Source: an uncultured Saprospiraceae bacterium
GTDB taxonomy: Bacteria > Bacteroidota > Bacteroidia > Chitinophagales > Saprospiraceae
NCBI GenBank assembly: GCA_937921825.1
Contig: CAKZVK010000013.1
Span: forward strand, 1-44,005
Direction of reading: 5' to 3'
Length of the DNA stretch: 44,005 nt
This document shows, in pieces, positions 1 to 7,958 of this stretch; the first letter of the stretch is position 1, and each line of letters opens with the position of its first letter. The position numbers were made by a program, and so were the translations under genes. Under the pieces are notes generated by a model. The model was not told where the DNA came from. It saw only the letters and a list, made by a program, of their open reading frames with translations, and made no database searches.

Positions 1-2
1 AA

Positions 3-89
3 GCAGAAGACAGCCCACATTACTTTTCTACAATTCGTAAACAAATATTCTCACTGTTCACTAATCGTATACAGGCTAAGCTTAGTTAG
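3..89 (+). CDS. possible C-terminal tail of an upstream gene
   Basis: The frame starting at base 3 is open from the window edge to a TAG at 87-89 and encodes 28 residues rich in Ser, Arg, Lys and aromatic residues, ending in QAKLS. Its composition is protein-like. However, frame 1 is also open here for about 100 bases, so this assignment is tentative. No family can be named from so short a tail. Confidence 0.3.
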   Translation, partial: AEDSPHYFSTIRKQIFSLFTNRIQAKLS

Positions 90-116
90 AATCTACCTTT
101 ACTAAAAAAAACAATT

Positions 117-866
117 ATGATAGTATCAAAAATTCCAACTCGAAACATAGCCGTAATAATTCTAGCTATAGCATTTCTTTCCAGCTGTTCTCCTGTTTAT
201 TATGCACCGCTAACCAGTGTAGCGCCTGATATCGATGAGCAAGGAGATCTAAGCATCGGTGGTAGTCTAATTGTTGCAGATGCAGGAGGCCATAGCTTTA
301 ATGCTGCCTACTCCCCTGCTGAAAATGTAGGACTTTTTTTAAGAACCAGTAAACTCATTCATACTTATACTGAACTTATTGAGATTGAAGGAGGTTCTCG
401 AGACTTTGGTGATTTGGGTATACCTCGATACAGAAGTTTAAAAAGAACGAATATCCTAAGAAACTATGACTTTGGCGTAGGTTATTATACCAGCATAAAA
501 CCCTGGTTATTGTTCAAAGGCTACCTAGTCTATGGTGAAGGCTCTTTTAATGGGCGCCGGTCTAGAAACAGAAGTATCAGCCTCCATCCTTCTGTTGTCC
601 TCAAGGTGAAATTTTTAGAACTAGGACTACATCCTAGTCTTAAATACCTGAAATTCGGAACTACAAATAATCAAACTTTTAGTATATACAGAAATCATAT
701 GCTGTATGAAACCTTTTGTTCCGCTAAATTGAGATTCAAACATTTCGCATTGAAGGCAGAAATTGGTAGTTCAGAAAACTTGAGCCATCCAGACTTCAAT
801 CAAGCACATGGCACTTTTAACCTTGGTCTGAATATAAACTTGAATACGACGGGTAAGAAGTCCTGA
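117..866 (+). CDS. outer-membrane lipoprotein, beta-barrel-like, unknown function
   Basis: A 249-residue protein with a lipoprotein signal peptide: basic N-terminus, hydrophobic segment around residues 11-21, and lipobox FLSSC with Cys near residue 24. The rest alternates short hydrophobic and aromatic strands with polar turns (for example the FGVGYYTS and LELGLHPSLKYLKF stretches), as in Bacteroidota outer-membrane barrel proteins. Such proteins are normally lipidated at Cys and sorted to the outer membrane. The family and substrate are not recognisable. It stands alone, about 120 bp before the next gene, with no clear promoter; an imperfect -7-like TACCTTTA lies at 94-101. It could instead be a periplasmic-facing lipoprotein without a true barrel. 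Confidence 0.75.
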   Translation: MIVSKIPTRNIAVIILAIAFLSSCSPVYYAPLTSVAPDIDEQGDLSIGGSLIVADAGGHSFNAAYSPAENVGLFLRTSKLIHTYTELIEIEGGSRDFGDLGIPRYRSLKRTNILRNYDFGVGYYTSIKPWLLFKGYLVYGEGSFNGRRSRNRSISLHPSVVLKVKFLELGLHPSLKYLKFGTTNNQTFSIYRNHMLYETFCSAKLRFKHFALKAEIGSSENLSHPDFNQAHGTFNLGLNINLNTTGKKS

Positions 867-989
867 ATAGATAGAAGAAGATAAACCGGTTCGACTTTAG
901 CAGAAAAAGTAGTTCTTAAGCTTATACACTGAAGTCCAGCAACGTAAATCTAAATTCAATTCACTATTTTAAAGCTTGATAAATAAGCT

Positions 990-1988
990 ATGAATAGAAG
1001 AAAATTCAATAAAACAACTAGCCTCTCAGCACTGGGCCTTATTTCTGGCTTAGCAGTGGGCTGTCAAAACTCTGGATCACAGAATGCAGCTAAAGCTGTT
1101 GCGACCGCTGCAGAAGAACTTGTAAAAAAACCTTTTTTCAAACTCTCCCTTGCACAATGGTCCTTACATAAGGCCATCCAAGGCGGAACATTAGATCCCT
1201 TCATGTTTGCAGAAAAGGCAAAAAGTCTGGGATTCTCAGGACTAGAATATGTCAATGATCTCTATAATGATCATGTCAATGCTGCAAGCACAAGAACAGA
1301 AGGAGTAAAATCTTTTACTAAAAAAGCGCTGGCGGCATCGAAAGCAGCTGGAGTAGAAAATGTCCTCATCATGATAGATGGTGAAGGGGATCTAGGCATC
1401 CAAAACAAAACCGAAAGACTCAAAGGCGTAGACAATCACAAGAAGTGGGTAGATGCAGCCAAAGAGCTCGGATGTCATTCTATACGTATAAATCTATTTG
1501 GTGACGGGACTATGGAGCAACAGGAAGAAGCTTCATCAGACTCTATGCGGCTACTTGGAGAATTTGCAAAAGATAAAAACATCAATATTATCGTCGAGAA
1601 CCATGGCGGTTTTTCTTCTGATCCTAATTGGGTCAAACGTGTAATGGGCAAAGTCAATATGCCTAACGTAGGTACCTTACCAGACTTTGGTAATTTCTGT
1701 ATAGCACGTGAAGGTGGAGAAAGATGGGGTGCCCCATGTATCAATGAATATCCAGACATCTACCAAGCAGTAGACATGATGATGCCTTACGCTAAAGCAG
1801 TATCTGCTAAGTCTTATGCTTTTGATGACCAAGGAGATGAGACTAAGATTGATTACTACAAGATGATACGCATCGTAAAAAAGGCAGGCTATACAGGTTA
1901 TGTTGGGGTAGAATTTGAAGGGGATATACCTGAAGAAGAAGGTATTATTGCTACCAGAGATTTATTGATTAAAGCTGGAAGTATCTAA
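990..1988 (+). CDS. sugar phosphate isomerase/epimerase-like TIM-barrel protein (exported)
   Basis: A 332-residue protein of the xylose-isomerase-like TIM barrel superfamily (AP endonuclease 2 fold; hydroxypyruvate isomerase / sugar epimerase relatives). Metal-binding-type acidic and His positions are visible at LEYVND, IVENHGG, LPDFGNF and, near the C-terminus, VEFEGD. The N-terminus carries a twin-arginine-like NRRKFNKT motif followed by a hydrophobic segment and lipobox LAVGC, so the protein is probably exported folded by Tat and then lipidated. In Bacteroidota this family is often linked to breakdown of carbohydrates or secondary metabolites. The sequence does not reveal the real substrate. 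The first ATG fits the signal peptide well. It is a single gene, convergent with the following amidohydrolase. Confidence 0.85.
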   Translation: MNRRKFNKTTSLSALGLISGLAVGCQNSGSQNAAKAVATAAEELVKKPFFKLSLAQWSLHKAIQGGTLDPFMFAEKAKSLGFSGLEYVNDLYNDHVNAASTRTEGVKSFTKKALAASKAAGVENVLIMIDGEGDLGIQNKTERLKGVDNHKKWVDAAKELGCHSIRINLFGDGTMEQQEEASSDSMRLLGEFAKDKNINIIVENHGGFSSDPNWVKRVMGKVNMPNVGTLPDFGNFCIAREGGERWGAPCINEYPDIYQAVDMMMPYAKAVSAKSYAFDDQGDETKIDYYKMIRIVKKAGYTGYVGVEFEGDIPEEEGIIATRDLLIKAGSI

Positions 1989-1995
1989 AGAATGC

Positions 1996-2012
1996 TGAGC
2001 CTTCACGGCTCA
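1996..2012. terminator. small hairpin between convergent genes
   Basis: TGAGCC, a five-base loop, then GGCTCA forms a perfect 6-bp stem in the 28-bp gap between two convergent genes. The flanking T-run is poor (TATATTA), so it is a weak candidate bidirectional terminator. Confidence 0.4.
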
Positions 2013-2016
2013 TATA

Positions 2017-3198
2017 TTAGCAAACTCTGCTGGCACTCGTACCTGCTAGAGTCGTATCTTCTCCTTTCCATTCTAGATCTACATGGACGATGCCAGGCTG
2101 CTTGCCTACTTCTAAGCTGCCCATACTTTTGTGATAGCCTAATGCTTCTGCACCGTTTACCGTAGCCCACGAGAGTAAGTCAGAAAGCGGAACATAAGAC
2201 TGCATTTTTTGGATAGTCTTTAGTTCTTCCCAGATATCGAGTTGCCAGTTAGACATGATGCTATCAGTGCCGACAGTCATCTTTGCGCCAGCGTCTAGAA
2301 ACAGCTTATAGTTCGGTAATCGATTCTCAATATAAAGATTAGCATTAGGACAGGTAGCCCAGTAGGTATTATCAGACCAGCTGTGGGCCTTTTCGATATC
2401 CTCTGCTGTTGTTAAAGTATTATGGACAAAGAGATTGCGCTTCTTAGGTGTCATATTTTTCAGCACATAAGCTATAGAGTTAGTGCCCGTGGCTTCGAAC
2501 TGCTCTAATGACATGCCCAAGCTTTCATAGAAACTTTTAAATCCCCCTGATCCATCTTGGAAGAGCTGATTCTCATCTTGAGTCTCTGTATTATGTATAC
2601 TGATGGTGGAGTGGTCTGGATTGGCTCGATTTAGAAAATCAAACAACTCAGGTGTTACTGAGTAAGGGGCATGAGGCACAAAGCTCTTTTTGTTTCCCCC
2701 TCCTCTAGCCTGCCCAGCAAATACTGCTCTGTAGTTTTCTATCGTCCCCACCGTCAGAGCAGGTTGCATCATGTCAAAACATTCTACAAAAGTATAATAG
2801 CTAATGGGAGATGTTGATTTCTGTGCAGCAGTATCTACCTTATTAGAGATATCTCCTACCGCTTGGATACCTGCAGCCCACATAGCTTCATCTTGTGCCC
2901 TGATGTGATGGAGTATGACATCCTGTTCATATTCTCGCAACTGTACGACTGTAGTGATAAAAGGAATCAACTTGGTCCCTGTAGGACAGACGCCTTGCAT
3001 ATGAGACAGCTCCAGATGACAATGTGTATTAATAAAACCTGGCAACAAAATGCCTCTGTGATATTCTAGATCTACATTGGGATACTCCTCCTTTGTCCCG
3101 ATAGCTTGAATAGTCTGCTCCTCATCTATTACGATAACTCCATTGGCTATCGGTTCAGCACTTATAGGTAGTATATAATCCGCAGTAAGATACCTCAT
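2017..3198 (-). CDS. amidohydrolase family protein (TRZ/ATZ-like deaminase or hydrolase)
   Basis: A 393-residue metal-dependent amidohydrolase. Seen in sequence: the N-terminal metal motif H59-x-H61 (THCHLE), the PHAPYSVTP motif, SIHNTETQDE, LFVHNT, and the TVGTDS motif holding the catalytic or metal-binding Asp, followed by the usual LEVGKQPGIV return strand. This layout matches cytosolic TRZ/ATZ/aminofutalosine-deaminase/guanine-deaminase relatives; the substrate cannot be assigned. The frame is open upstream to 3288, but that would overlap the preceding gene by 86 bp and add a non-homologous basic tail, so the ATG at 3198 (MRYLTADYI) is preferred. It lies 4 bp after the stop of the DUF1015 gene, so the two are almost certainly co-transcribed. 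Confidence 0.85.
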   Translation of the reverse strand: MRYLTADYILPISAEPIANGVIVIDEEQTIQAIGTKEEYPNVDLEYHRGILLPGFINTHCHLELSHMQGVCPTGTKLIPFITTVVQLREYEQDVILHHIRAQDEAMWAAGIQAVGDISNKVDTAAQKSTSPISYYTFVECFDMMQPALTVGTIENYRAVFAGQARGGGNKKSFVPHAPYSVTPELFDFLNRANPDHSTISIHNTETQDENQLFQDGSGGFKSFYESLGMSLEQFEATGTNSIAYVLKNMTPKKRNLFVHNTLTTAEDIEKAHSWSDNTYWATCPNANLYIENRLPNYKLFLDAGAKMTVGTDSIMSNWQLDIWEELKTIQKMQSYVPLSDLLSWATVNGAEALGYHKSMGSLEVGKQPGIVHVDLEWKGEDTTLAGTSASRVC

Positions 3199-3202
3199 AG
3201 TT

Positions 3203-4303
3203 CTATAGGTCTTTGGTGACGATACCACTTTTGAGCCTCGGCAGAAACCAAGTACTCTTAGGGGGTAGGGTTTGTTTCTTGTCCGCAAGTGCCGTTAGTT
3301 CTTTGACTGTCACTGGTGGAATACAGATACCGATACCGATATCCTTTTTCTTGACCGAGCTTTCGATCTTAGTCAATGGCTGGGTACCACCAAAATAACT
3401 GATACGCGTATCTACTCTTACATCTTCTATACCCAGTACACTACCGAAGACATGCTTATTGACCAAGGCACTATCTAGTAATACTTTACCCTTTTTCTTG
3501 TCGATATACTTTACTTTCCACTTTGCCTTATACCATTTGCCATCTATAAAGAAAGTCAAGTGATGTTTTTTCTTTGGTCTTAGAGGGCCATCGATAGGTT
3601 CTAGCTCGAAGTACTTAGAAAGGCCAATAATAAACTCAGATAGAGGTAAGATCTCATTGATATCTACGACTCTGTTATAATCACAAATCTTTAGCTGATC
3701 AAAAGGAAAGTAAGCCGTATAGAGGGACTTGTATTTCAAGGCCTCCGCACCTATTTGCTTGCTTTCACTTAGTAACTTGACAGTGGTGGATCTGTGATGT
3801 CCATCGCCGATATATGCTTTTTTGATCTTAGCAAAATGCTTTTGTATCATATCTATCTGCTCAGGGTTAGACACCTGCCAGATACTATGCTCTTCTTTAG
3901 TATTATCTATGGAGAACTTGATGAGCGGCTTCTTTCTCTTCGCTTTCTTCATCAAGCCATCTATTTTTTTATTGGAGTGGAAACCTAGTAGTACGGGTTT
4001 CACGAAGGCCTTCCTCTGCAGCAAGAGGTGCATCATCTGCTGCTCTTTGGCAGCTAATGTTTTTTCATGCTTCAGCACTTTTCCTGTACTCATATCTTTG
4101 ACATCTGTCAAGGTCAATAAGCCAAGATGGTTAAGTTTTCCTGATTTTATCTGGTATACAAAGAAGCTCTCTTTAGAAAGGTCTTCGTAGATATTATTCT
4201 CTTTGTATTCTCTGTATTGATGTTTGATATTAGAGAAAAAAGATCCGGGAGAGGTTATTAACTCCACCTTGGGATGTGAACCCTTGAAGGGGTAAATTTT
4301 CAT
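3203..4303 (-). CDS. DUF1015 family protein
   Basis: A DUF1015 (COG4198) protein of about 366 residues. It starts with the family's usual IYPFKG opening, has the signature YIGDGHHRSTT in the centre, and ends with a Lys/Pro-rich segment. DUF1015 proteins are cytosolic and poorly characterised; the GHHR motif suggests nucleotide or phosphate chemistry, but no reaction is claimed here. The frame is open to an ATG at 4351, but the internal ATG at 4303 (MKIYPFKG) matches the family N-terminus and the extra 16 residues do not. It is the first gene of a two-gene operon with the amidohydrolase and is divergent from the thr leader/thrS unit. Confidence 0.85.
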   Translation of the reverse strand: MKIYPFKGSHPKVELITSPGSFFSNIKHQYREYKENNIYEDLSKESFFVYQIKSGKLNHLGLLTLTDVKDMSTGKVLKHEKTLAAKEQQMMHLLLQRKAFVKPVLLGFHSNKKIDGLMKKAKRKKPLIKFSIDNTKEEHSIWQVSNPEQIDMIQKHFAKIKKAYIGDGHHRSTTVKLLSESKQIGAEALKYKSLYTAYFPFDQLKICDYNRVVDINEILPLSEFIIGLSKYFELEPIDGPLRPKKKHHLTFFIDGKWYKAKWKVKYIDKKKGKVLLDSALVNKHVFGSVLGIEDVRVDTRISYFGGTQPLTKIESSVKKKDIGIGICIPPVTVKELTALADKKQTLPPKSTWFLPRLKSGIVTKDL

Positions 4304-4397
4304 AGTCTTTAGTAGTTCATTTAGTAGGTAACTCAATATTACTGAATACATTTTTATTAGACCTCATCTTAGAGTTTTATTAGGGAGAAAGTCTGTT

Positions 4398-4430
4398 TTT
4401 GGCATTTGTTATGAGAATTCTATAGCTTTG
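4398..4430 (+). promoter_or_regulatory. Bacteroidota-type promoter of the thr leader / thrS unit
   Basis: TTTG at 4398-4401, a 21-base spacer and TAGCTTTG at 4423-4430 match the Bacteroidota housekeeping promoter (-33 TTTG, -7 TAnnTTTG) at every fixed base. Transcription would begin a few bases before the leader-peptide ATG at 4439, giving a nearly leaderless message. Confidence 0.7.
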
Positions 4431-4438
4431 TATTACTT

Positions 4439-4492
4439 ATGAATCACACTAGAAATACGAGCACCACGACCACGACACCATTAGGTGGCTGA
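4439..4492 (+). CDS. threonine-rich leader peptide (attenuator)
   Basis: This 17-codon ORF reads MNHTRNTSTTTTTPLGG, with seven Thr codons (ACT, ACG, ACC, ACG, ACC, ACG, ACA), five of them consecutive. It begins just downstream of a consensus-like promoter. Its TGA stop (4490-4492) lies inside the antiterminator strand, and an intrinsic terminator follows. This is the layout of amino-acid attenuators such as enterobacterial thrL or pheM, here in front of thrS. By analogy, scarce Thr-tRNA would stall the ribosome on the Thr run and let the antiterminator form. The peptide probably has no function of its own. Function is inferred from architecture, not from homology to a known leader. Confidence 0.8.
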   Translation: MNHTRNTSTTTTTPLGG

Positions 4493-4534
4493 CACGTCTT
4501 GTTTTTCTATCAAAATATAAGCCCTGTCAGCACT
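4476..4534 (+). promoter_or_regulatory. thrS leader: attenuator pairing region (hairpin 1:2 and antiterminator)
   Basis: Two mutually exclusive pairings can be drawn by eye. CACC (4476-4479) can pair with GGTG (4484-4487) across a four-base loop. Alternatively GGT-G-GCTGACA (4484-4494, with G4487 bulged) can pair with TGTCAGCACT (4525-4534) to give about 10 bp, which would disrupt the terminator's left arm. The GCTGACA strand contains the leader stop codon, so a ribosome finishing the leader would cover it and permit termination. Confidence 0.65.
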
Positions 4535-4553
4535 GCTGTTCGGGGCTTTTTTA
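4519..4553 (+). terminator. intrinsic terminator of the thr leader
   Basis: The outer stem AAGCCCTG (4519-4526) pairs with CGGGGCTT (4541-4548), with one G-T pair. The inner stem is CAGC-ACT-GCTG (4528-4538). A run of T's (4547-4552) follows. It ends about 85 bases before thrS, with no gene between, so it can act only as an attenuator (or read-through block) for thrS. Confidence 0.8.
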
Positions 4554-4584
4554 ATTTATTCATATGAGCAGGATATACTTCATA

Positions 4585-4618
4585 TTAGTATTTCTTGTAA
4601 TGTGATTTTTTATCTTAG
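4585..4618 (+). promoter_or_regulatory. possible second, leader-independent thrS promoter
   Basis: TATCTTAG at 4611-4618 matches five of six fixed bases of the -7 box TAnnTTTG, and a TTAG sits 22 bases upstream. The fit is weaker than that of the leader promoter. If real, it would give basal thrS expression that bypasses attenuation. Confidence 0.3.
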
Positions 4619-4635
4619 CGCAATAAATAACAACT

Positions 4636-6564
4636 ATGATCAACATCAAGTTTCCAGATGGCAATGTAAGACAGTACGAGAGTGGGTCTACGGCTATGGA
4701 TATAGCGAAGTCTATCAGCGAAGGACTGGCTAGAAATGTACTATCAGCAACAGTAAATGGGGACCACTGGGATGCCAATAGACCTATCGCCTCAGATGCA
4801 GACCTTGTCTTGCATACCTGGAAAGATGAAGGGGGCAAATACGCTTTCTGGCACTCCTCTGCACATATCATGGCAGAAGCTCTAGAAGCCCTCTATCCTG
4901 GAATCAAGTTTGCCTTCGGTCCGCCGATAGAGAATGGCTTCTACTATGATGTAGATACAGGAGATAAAACCTTGACGCCAGAGGACTTCCAAAAGATAGA
5001 AAAGAAAATGCTAGAACTGGCACAGCAGAAAAATCAGTTCGTCAGAACGGAAGTCTCTAAAGCCGATGCCTCTAAGTACTTCTCAGAAAAAGGAGATGAG
5101 TACAAAGTAGAGCATATAGAGAGTCTAGAAGATGGCTCTATCAGCTTCTACAAGCAAGGCAACTTTACTGATCTCTGTAGAGGTCCTCACATTCCTCACA
5201 CAGGCTACATCAAAGCCGTAAAAGTTATGAGTCTTGCAGGGGCCTACTGGAAAGGAGACGAGAACAGAAAACAACTTACAAGAGTATACGGCATAACTTT
5301 CCCTAAGCAAAAAGAACTCAAGGAGTATCTGCACATGCTAGAGGAAGCAAAAAAGAGAGACCACAGAAAACTAGGTGCTGAGATGGAACTCTTTATGTTT
5401 TCCGAAAAAGTAGGATCAGGGCTACCTATCTGGCTACCTAAAGGGACACAGATAAGAGAACGCCTACAAGCCTTCCTAAGAGAAGAGCAAGAGAAGCTAG
5501 GCTATAAAATGGTCGTCACTCCTCACATCGGTGGCAAGGAACTCTACATGACTTCTGGTCACTATGCGAAGTATGGGGAGGATAGTTTCCAACCGATACA
5601 GACCCCTCGTGAAGGCGAAGAGTTCTTACTCAAACCTATGAACTGCCCACACCACTGTGAGGTCTTTGGTCATCGTCCTCGTTCATACAAGGAACTACCA
5701 TTGAAAATAGGAGAATTCGGAACTGTCTATAGATACGAACAAAGTGGAGAACTCCATGGACTATCAAGAGTAAGAGGATTCACGCAAGATGATGCACATA
5801 TCTTCTGTACTACTGATCAACTCAAAGAACAATTTCTAGAAGTATTACACCTTACAACTAAGGTGCTAAACAAGATGGGCTTCACTGAATTTACAGCACA
5901 GATCTCACTTAGAGATCCTGAGAATCCTGATAAGTACATCGGCTCAGACGAAAACTGGGATGCTGCAGAGTCTGCGATCATAGAAGCTACCAAGGAGGTA
6001 GATATGAAAACTAAAACTGAACTAGGAGAAGCAGCCTTCTACGGTCCGAAACTAGATTTCATGATCAAGGATGCACTCGGCAGAAGATGGCAACTTGGTA
6101 CTATTCAGGTAGATTATAACTTACCAGAAAGATTCGAGCTAGAGTACATCGGTTCTGATAACAAAACCCATAGACCTGTCATGATTCATAGAGCTCCTTT
6201 CGGCTCTATGGAAAGATTCATGTCTATACTCATAGAACATACTGCTGGAAAATTCCCTTTATGGTTAACTCCAGAGCAATATGTGCTGATACCTGTAGAC
6301 AACAAATTCTTGCCTTACTGTGAGGAAGTAAAAGCGCAACTGGCTCAGCAGGACATCAGAGGTTTTATAGACGAGAGAAATGAGACGATAGGAAAGAAGA
6401 TCAGAGATAACGAAATGAAGAAAATTCCTATCCTACTTATCGTCGGCGAAAAAGAAATAGAATCAAAAGGCGTCGCTGTAAGATTACAAGGAGAGCAAGG
6501 TGATCAAGGGACGAAGAGCATTAGTGAATTTGTAGAGTACTTTGGGGAGCTGGCGAATGTGTAA
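4636..6564 (+). CDS. thrS: threonine--tRNA ligase
   Basis: A 642-residue class II threonyl-tRNA synthetase of normal bacterial length, which charges tRNA-Thr in the cytosol. It has an N-terminal TGS domain (about 1-60). The editing domain carries [10 protein letters not shown] and a CRGPH motif. The catalytic core contains the Zn-ligand motif [10 protein letters not shown], motif 2 ([12 protein letters not shown]...[11 protein letters not shown]) and motif 3 ([13 protein letters not shown]). The C-terminal anticodon-binding domain starts near residue 545. All key motifs look intact. The start ATG is supported by the family N-terminus MINIKFPDG. It is preceded by a Thr-rich leader peptide and attenuator at 4439-4553, pointing to control by Thr-tRNA charging. 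No translation initiation factor gene (infC) follows, unlike the arrangement in many bacteria. Confidence 0.98.
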   Translation: MINIKFPDGNVRQYESGSTAMDIAKSISEGLARNVLSATVNGDHWDANRPIASDADLVLHTWKDEGGKYAFWHSSAHIMAEALEALYPGIKFAFGPPIENGFYYDVDTGDKTLTPEDFQKIEKKMLELAQQKNQFVRTEVSKADASKYFSEKGDEYKVEHIESLEDGSISFYKQGNFTDLCRGPHIPHTGYIKAVKVMSLAGAYWKGDENRKQLTRVYGITFPKQKELKEYLHMLEEAKKRDHRKLGAEMELFMFSEKVGSGLPIWLPKGTQIRERLQAFLREEQEKLGYKMVVTPHIGGKELYMTSGHYAKYGEDSFQPIQTPREGEEFLLKPMNCPHHCEVFGHRPRSYKELPLKIGEFGTVYRYEQSGELHGLSRVRGFTQDDAHIFCTTDQLKEQFLEVLHLTTKVLNKMGFTEFTAQISLRDPENPDKYIGSDENWDAAESAIIEATKEVDMKTKTELGEAAFYGPKLDFMIKDALGRRWQLGTIQVDYNLPERFELEYIGSDNKTHRPVMIHRAPFGSMERFMSILIEHTAGKFPLWLTPEQYVLIPVDNKFLPYCEEVKAQLAQQDIRGFIDERNETIGKKIRDNEMKKIPILLIVGEKEIESKGVAVRLQGEQGDQGTKSISEFVEYFGELANV

Positions 6565-6567
6565 GTG

Positions 6568-6595
6568 ATGATTGATGATTGATGATTGATGATTG
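6568..6595. repeat. four tandem copies of ATGATTG
   Basis: Four perfect 7-bp ATGATTG units lie head to tail directly after the thrS stop codon (TAA at 6562-6564). It is a short simple-sequence repeat in the intergenic gap, likely prone to slippage. No function is evident. Confidence 0.9.
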
Positions 6596-6630
6596 AATAA
6601 GGAAACGACATTAAATTATAACTGGAAATA

Positions 6631-7047
6631 ATGAAACACTTTATTCTAACTCTTGGGGTAATGTCTTTTATAATGGCCTGTGCTCCCAAGACAAAATTAA
6701 TTTTAGATGAAAGAGGACAACCTATTCCTCAGATAACCTGGGACGAGCAGACTCAAGATCTAGGAAAGGTATACCTGGGTGAGCAACGTACTTTAGAATT
6801 TTACTTTACTAATACAGGATCCGCAGATCTAGACATAGAACTAGTGACAGCTTGTAACTGCATGGCTCTAGACTGGACCCGAGGAAAAATTGCACCAGGC
6901 GGCAGAGGTAAGGTGGAAATCACCTTTGATAGTAGCTCTCAGAAACTTGGCAAAATCCAAAAGGTCATAGATGTCATAGCTAATACTGACCCCATTGTCG
7001 TAGAAGCCTTCATCAATGTTGAAATATTGTACAAGAATAAAGGCTAA
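6631..7047 (+). CDS. DUF1573 domain lipoprotein
   Basis: A 138-residue exported protein. The signal peptide ends in lipobox FIMAC (Cys near residue 17), so it is a predicted lipoprotein. The rest is one DUF1573 (Ig-like, ASPM-SPD-2-Hydin-related) domain: DLGKVYLGEQRTLEFYFTNTG, then a CNCMALDW segment with two close cysteines, then IAPGGRGKVEITFDS. This family is common in Bacteroidota envelopes and its function is unknown. It sits between thrS and a T9SS cargo gene, 40 bp from the latter, possibly in one transcript. The CxC pair is typical of many DUF1573 proteins. Confidence 0.85.
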   Translation: MKHFILTLGVMSFIMACAPKTKLILDERGQPIPQITWDEQTQDLGKVYLGEQRTLEFYFTNTGSADLDIELVTACNCMALDWTRGKIAPGGRGKVEITFDSSSQKLGKIQKVIDVIANTDPIVVEAFINVEILYKNKG

Positions 7048-7087
7048 TAGTGCTATTATTGTCCATCGATAACAAATAATCTTAGCT

Positions 7088-7879
7088 ATGAAAAAAACTC
7101 TACTCCTTCTTTCTGTACTTTATGCAGCATTTTCAATGTTTTCATTTTCTGGAGGCTTTGGCAGTCCAGCGACTGGAGCCCCTGGCGAAAACGGCACGAC
7201 TTGTGGTCAAGGTGGATGCCATTCAGCAGGTCAGTTTGATGTAGAACTGAATCTCAGCATGATAGATAGTAATGGTGAAAGTGTAGAAGAATTCATAGCA
7301 GGTGAAACCTATACTGTAGCATTAAAAGTAGATCACACGGGTCTTCCTTCAGGATACGGATTTCAGATGGTATGTCTGACAGAAGATGGAGACCAACCAA
7401 TTAATAATTTCAGCGATCTTCCAGATAATGTAAAAGAAACGATGAGAATGAATCGACAATATGTAGAACATAGCAGCAGACTGCCTGTCGATTCTATTCC
7501 TATCACATGGACAGCACCTGCAGCAGAAACAGGTAGTGTGACCTTCTATGCATCTGGTAATGCAGTCAATGGTAATGGAACTTCCTCTGGAGATGGCGCT
7601 AATGTAGGCAGCTTCACTTTTATGGAACTTATGGATTCTTCTTCTGAAGAGATCTCAGCACCGACTATAGATATATTCCCTAATCCTACGACAGATTATA
7701 TATACACTGAGACTGATAAGCAAATATCTGAAATGACTGTCTTGGATATGCAGGGCAAGATTATGACCAGAACGACTAAAGACAAAGTAGATGTTTCAGC
7801 ACTAGCTAACGGACAATACATCTTAAAGATACAAACCATAGATGGCCAACAGCACTCTAAGAAAATTCAAAAAAACTAG
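7088..7879 (+). CDS. choice-of-anchor V (reeler-like) domain protein with T9SS sorting domain
   Basis: A 263-residue secreted protein. It has an N-terminal Sec signal (hydrophobic run around residues 4-18), then a Cys/Gly-rich opening (TTCGQGGCHSAG) characteristic of the choice-of-anchor V domain, then a beta-sandwich with the ETYTVALKVDHTG strand. It ends with a T9SS type A sorting domain starting at IDIFPNPTTDYIY and finishing KKIQKN. The protein is expected to cross the outer membrane by T9SS and stay surface-bound or be released. CxxxxCH resembles a heme motif but has four residues between the cysteines, so heme attachment is not claimed. A strong terminator follows. Confidence 0.85.
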   Translation: MKKTLLLLSVLYAAFSMFSFSGGFGSPATGAPGENGTTCGQGGCHSAGQFDVELNLSMIDSNGESVEEFIAGETYTVALKVDHTGLPSGYGFQMVCLTEDGDQPINNFSDLPDNVKETMRMNRQYVEHSSRLPVDSIPITWTAPAAETGSVTFYASGNAVNGNGTSSGDGANVGSFTFMELMDSSSEEISAPTIDIFPNPTTDYIYTETDKQISEMTVLDMQGKIMTRTTKDKVDVSALANGQYILKIQTIDGQQHSKKIQKN

Positions 7880-7899
7880 GGCAAACCATCTAAGAAAGA

Positions 7900-7930
7900 A
7901 AGCCTTGACAAAATGATTTTGTCAAGGCTT
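7900..7930. terminator. strong intrinsic terminator, probably bidirectional
   Basis: AAGCCTTGACAAAA and TTTTGTCAAGGCTT form a perfect 14-bp stem around the loop TGA, followed by a long T-run on the + strand and preceded by an A-rich stretch that gives some T's on the - strand. It separates convergent genes. Confidence 0.9.
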
Positions 7931-7958
7931 TTTTTTCTTCCTATATCTCTTTGCTTCT

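Noticed and set aside
885-900. GGTTCGA motif as a tRNA T-loop
   Set aside because: No acceptor, anticodon or D arm can be drawn around it.
2017-3288. Longer amidohydrolase starting at 3288
   Set aside because: It would overlap the DUF1015 gene by 86 bp and add a basic tail unlike the family. The ATG at 3198 fits the conserved N-terminus and operon spacing.
3822-4190. + strand ORF (122 codons) inside the DUF1015 gene
   Set aside because: It is the reverse-frame shadow of a well-supported gene, rich in Cys and Phe with no domain.
6568-6595. Four ATGATTG repeats as a CRISPR array or regulator site
   Set aside because: The units are only 7 bp with no spacers between them. It is a simple tandem repeat.
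7195-7225. CGQGGCH in the anchor-V protein as a c-type heme site
   Set aside because: Four residues separate the cysteines instead of two, and this Cys/Gly motif is part of the choice-of-anchor V domain.
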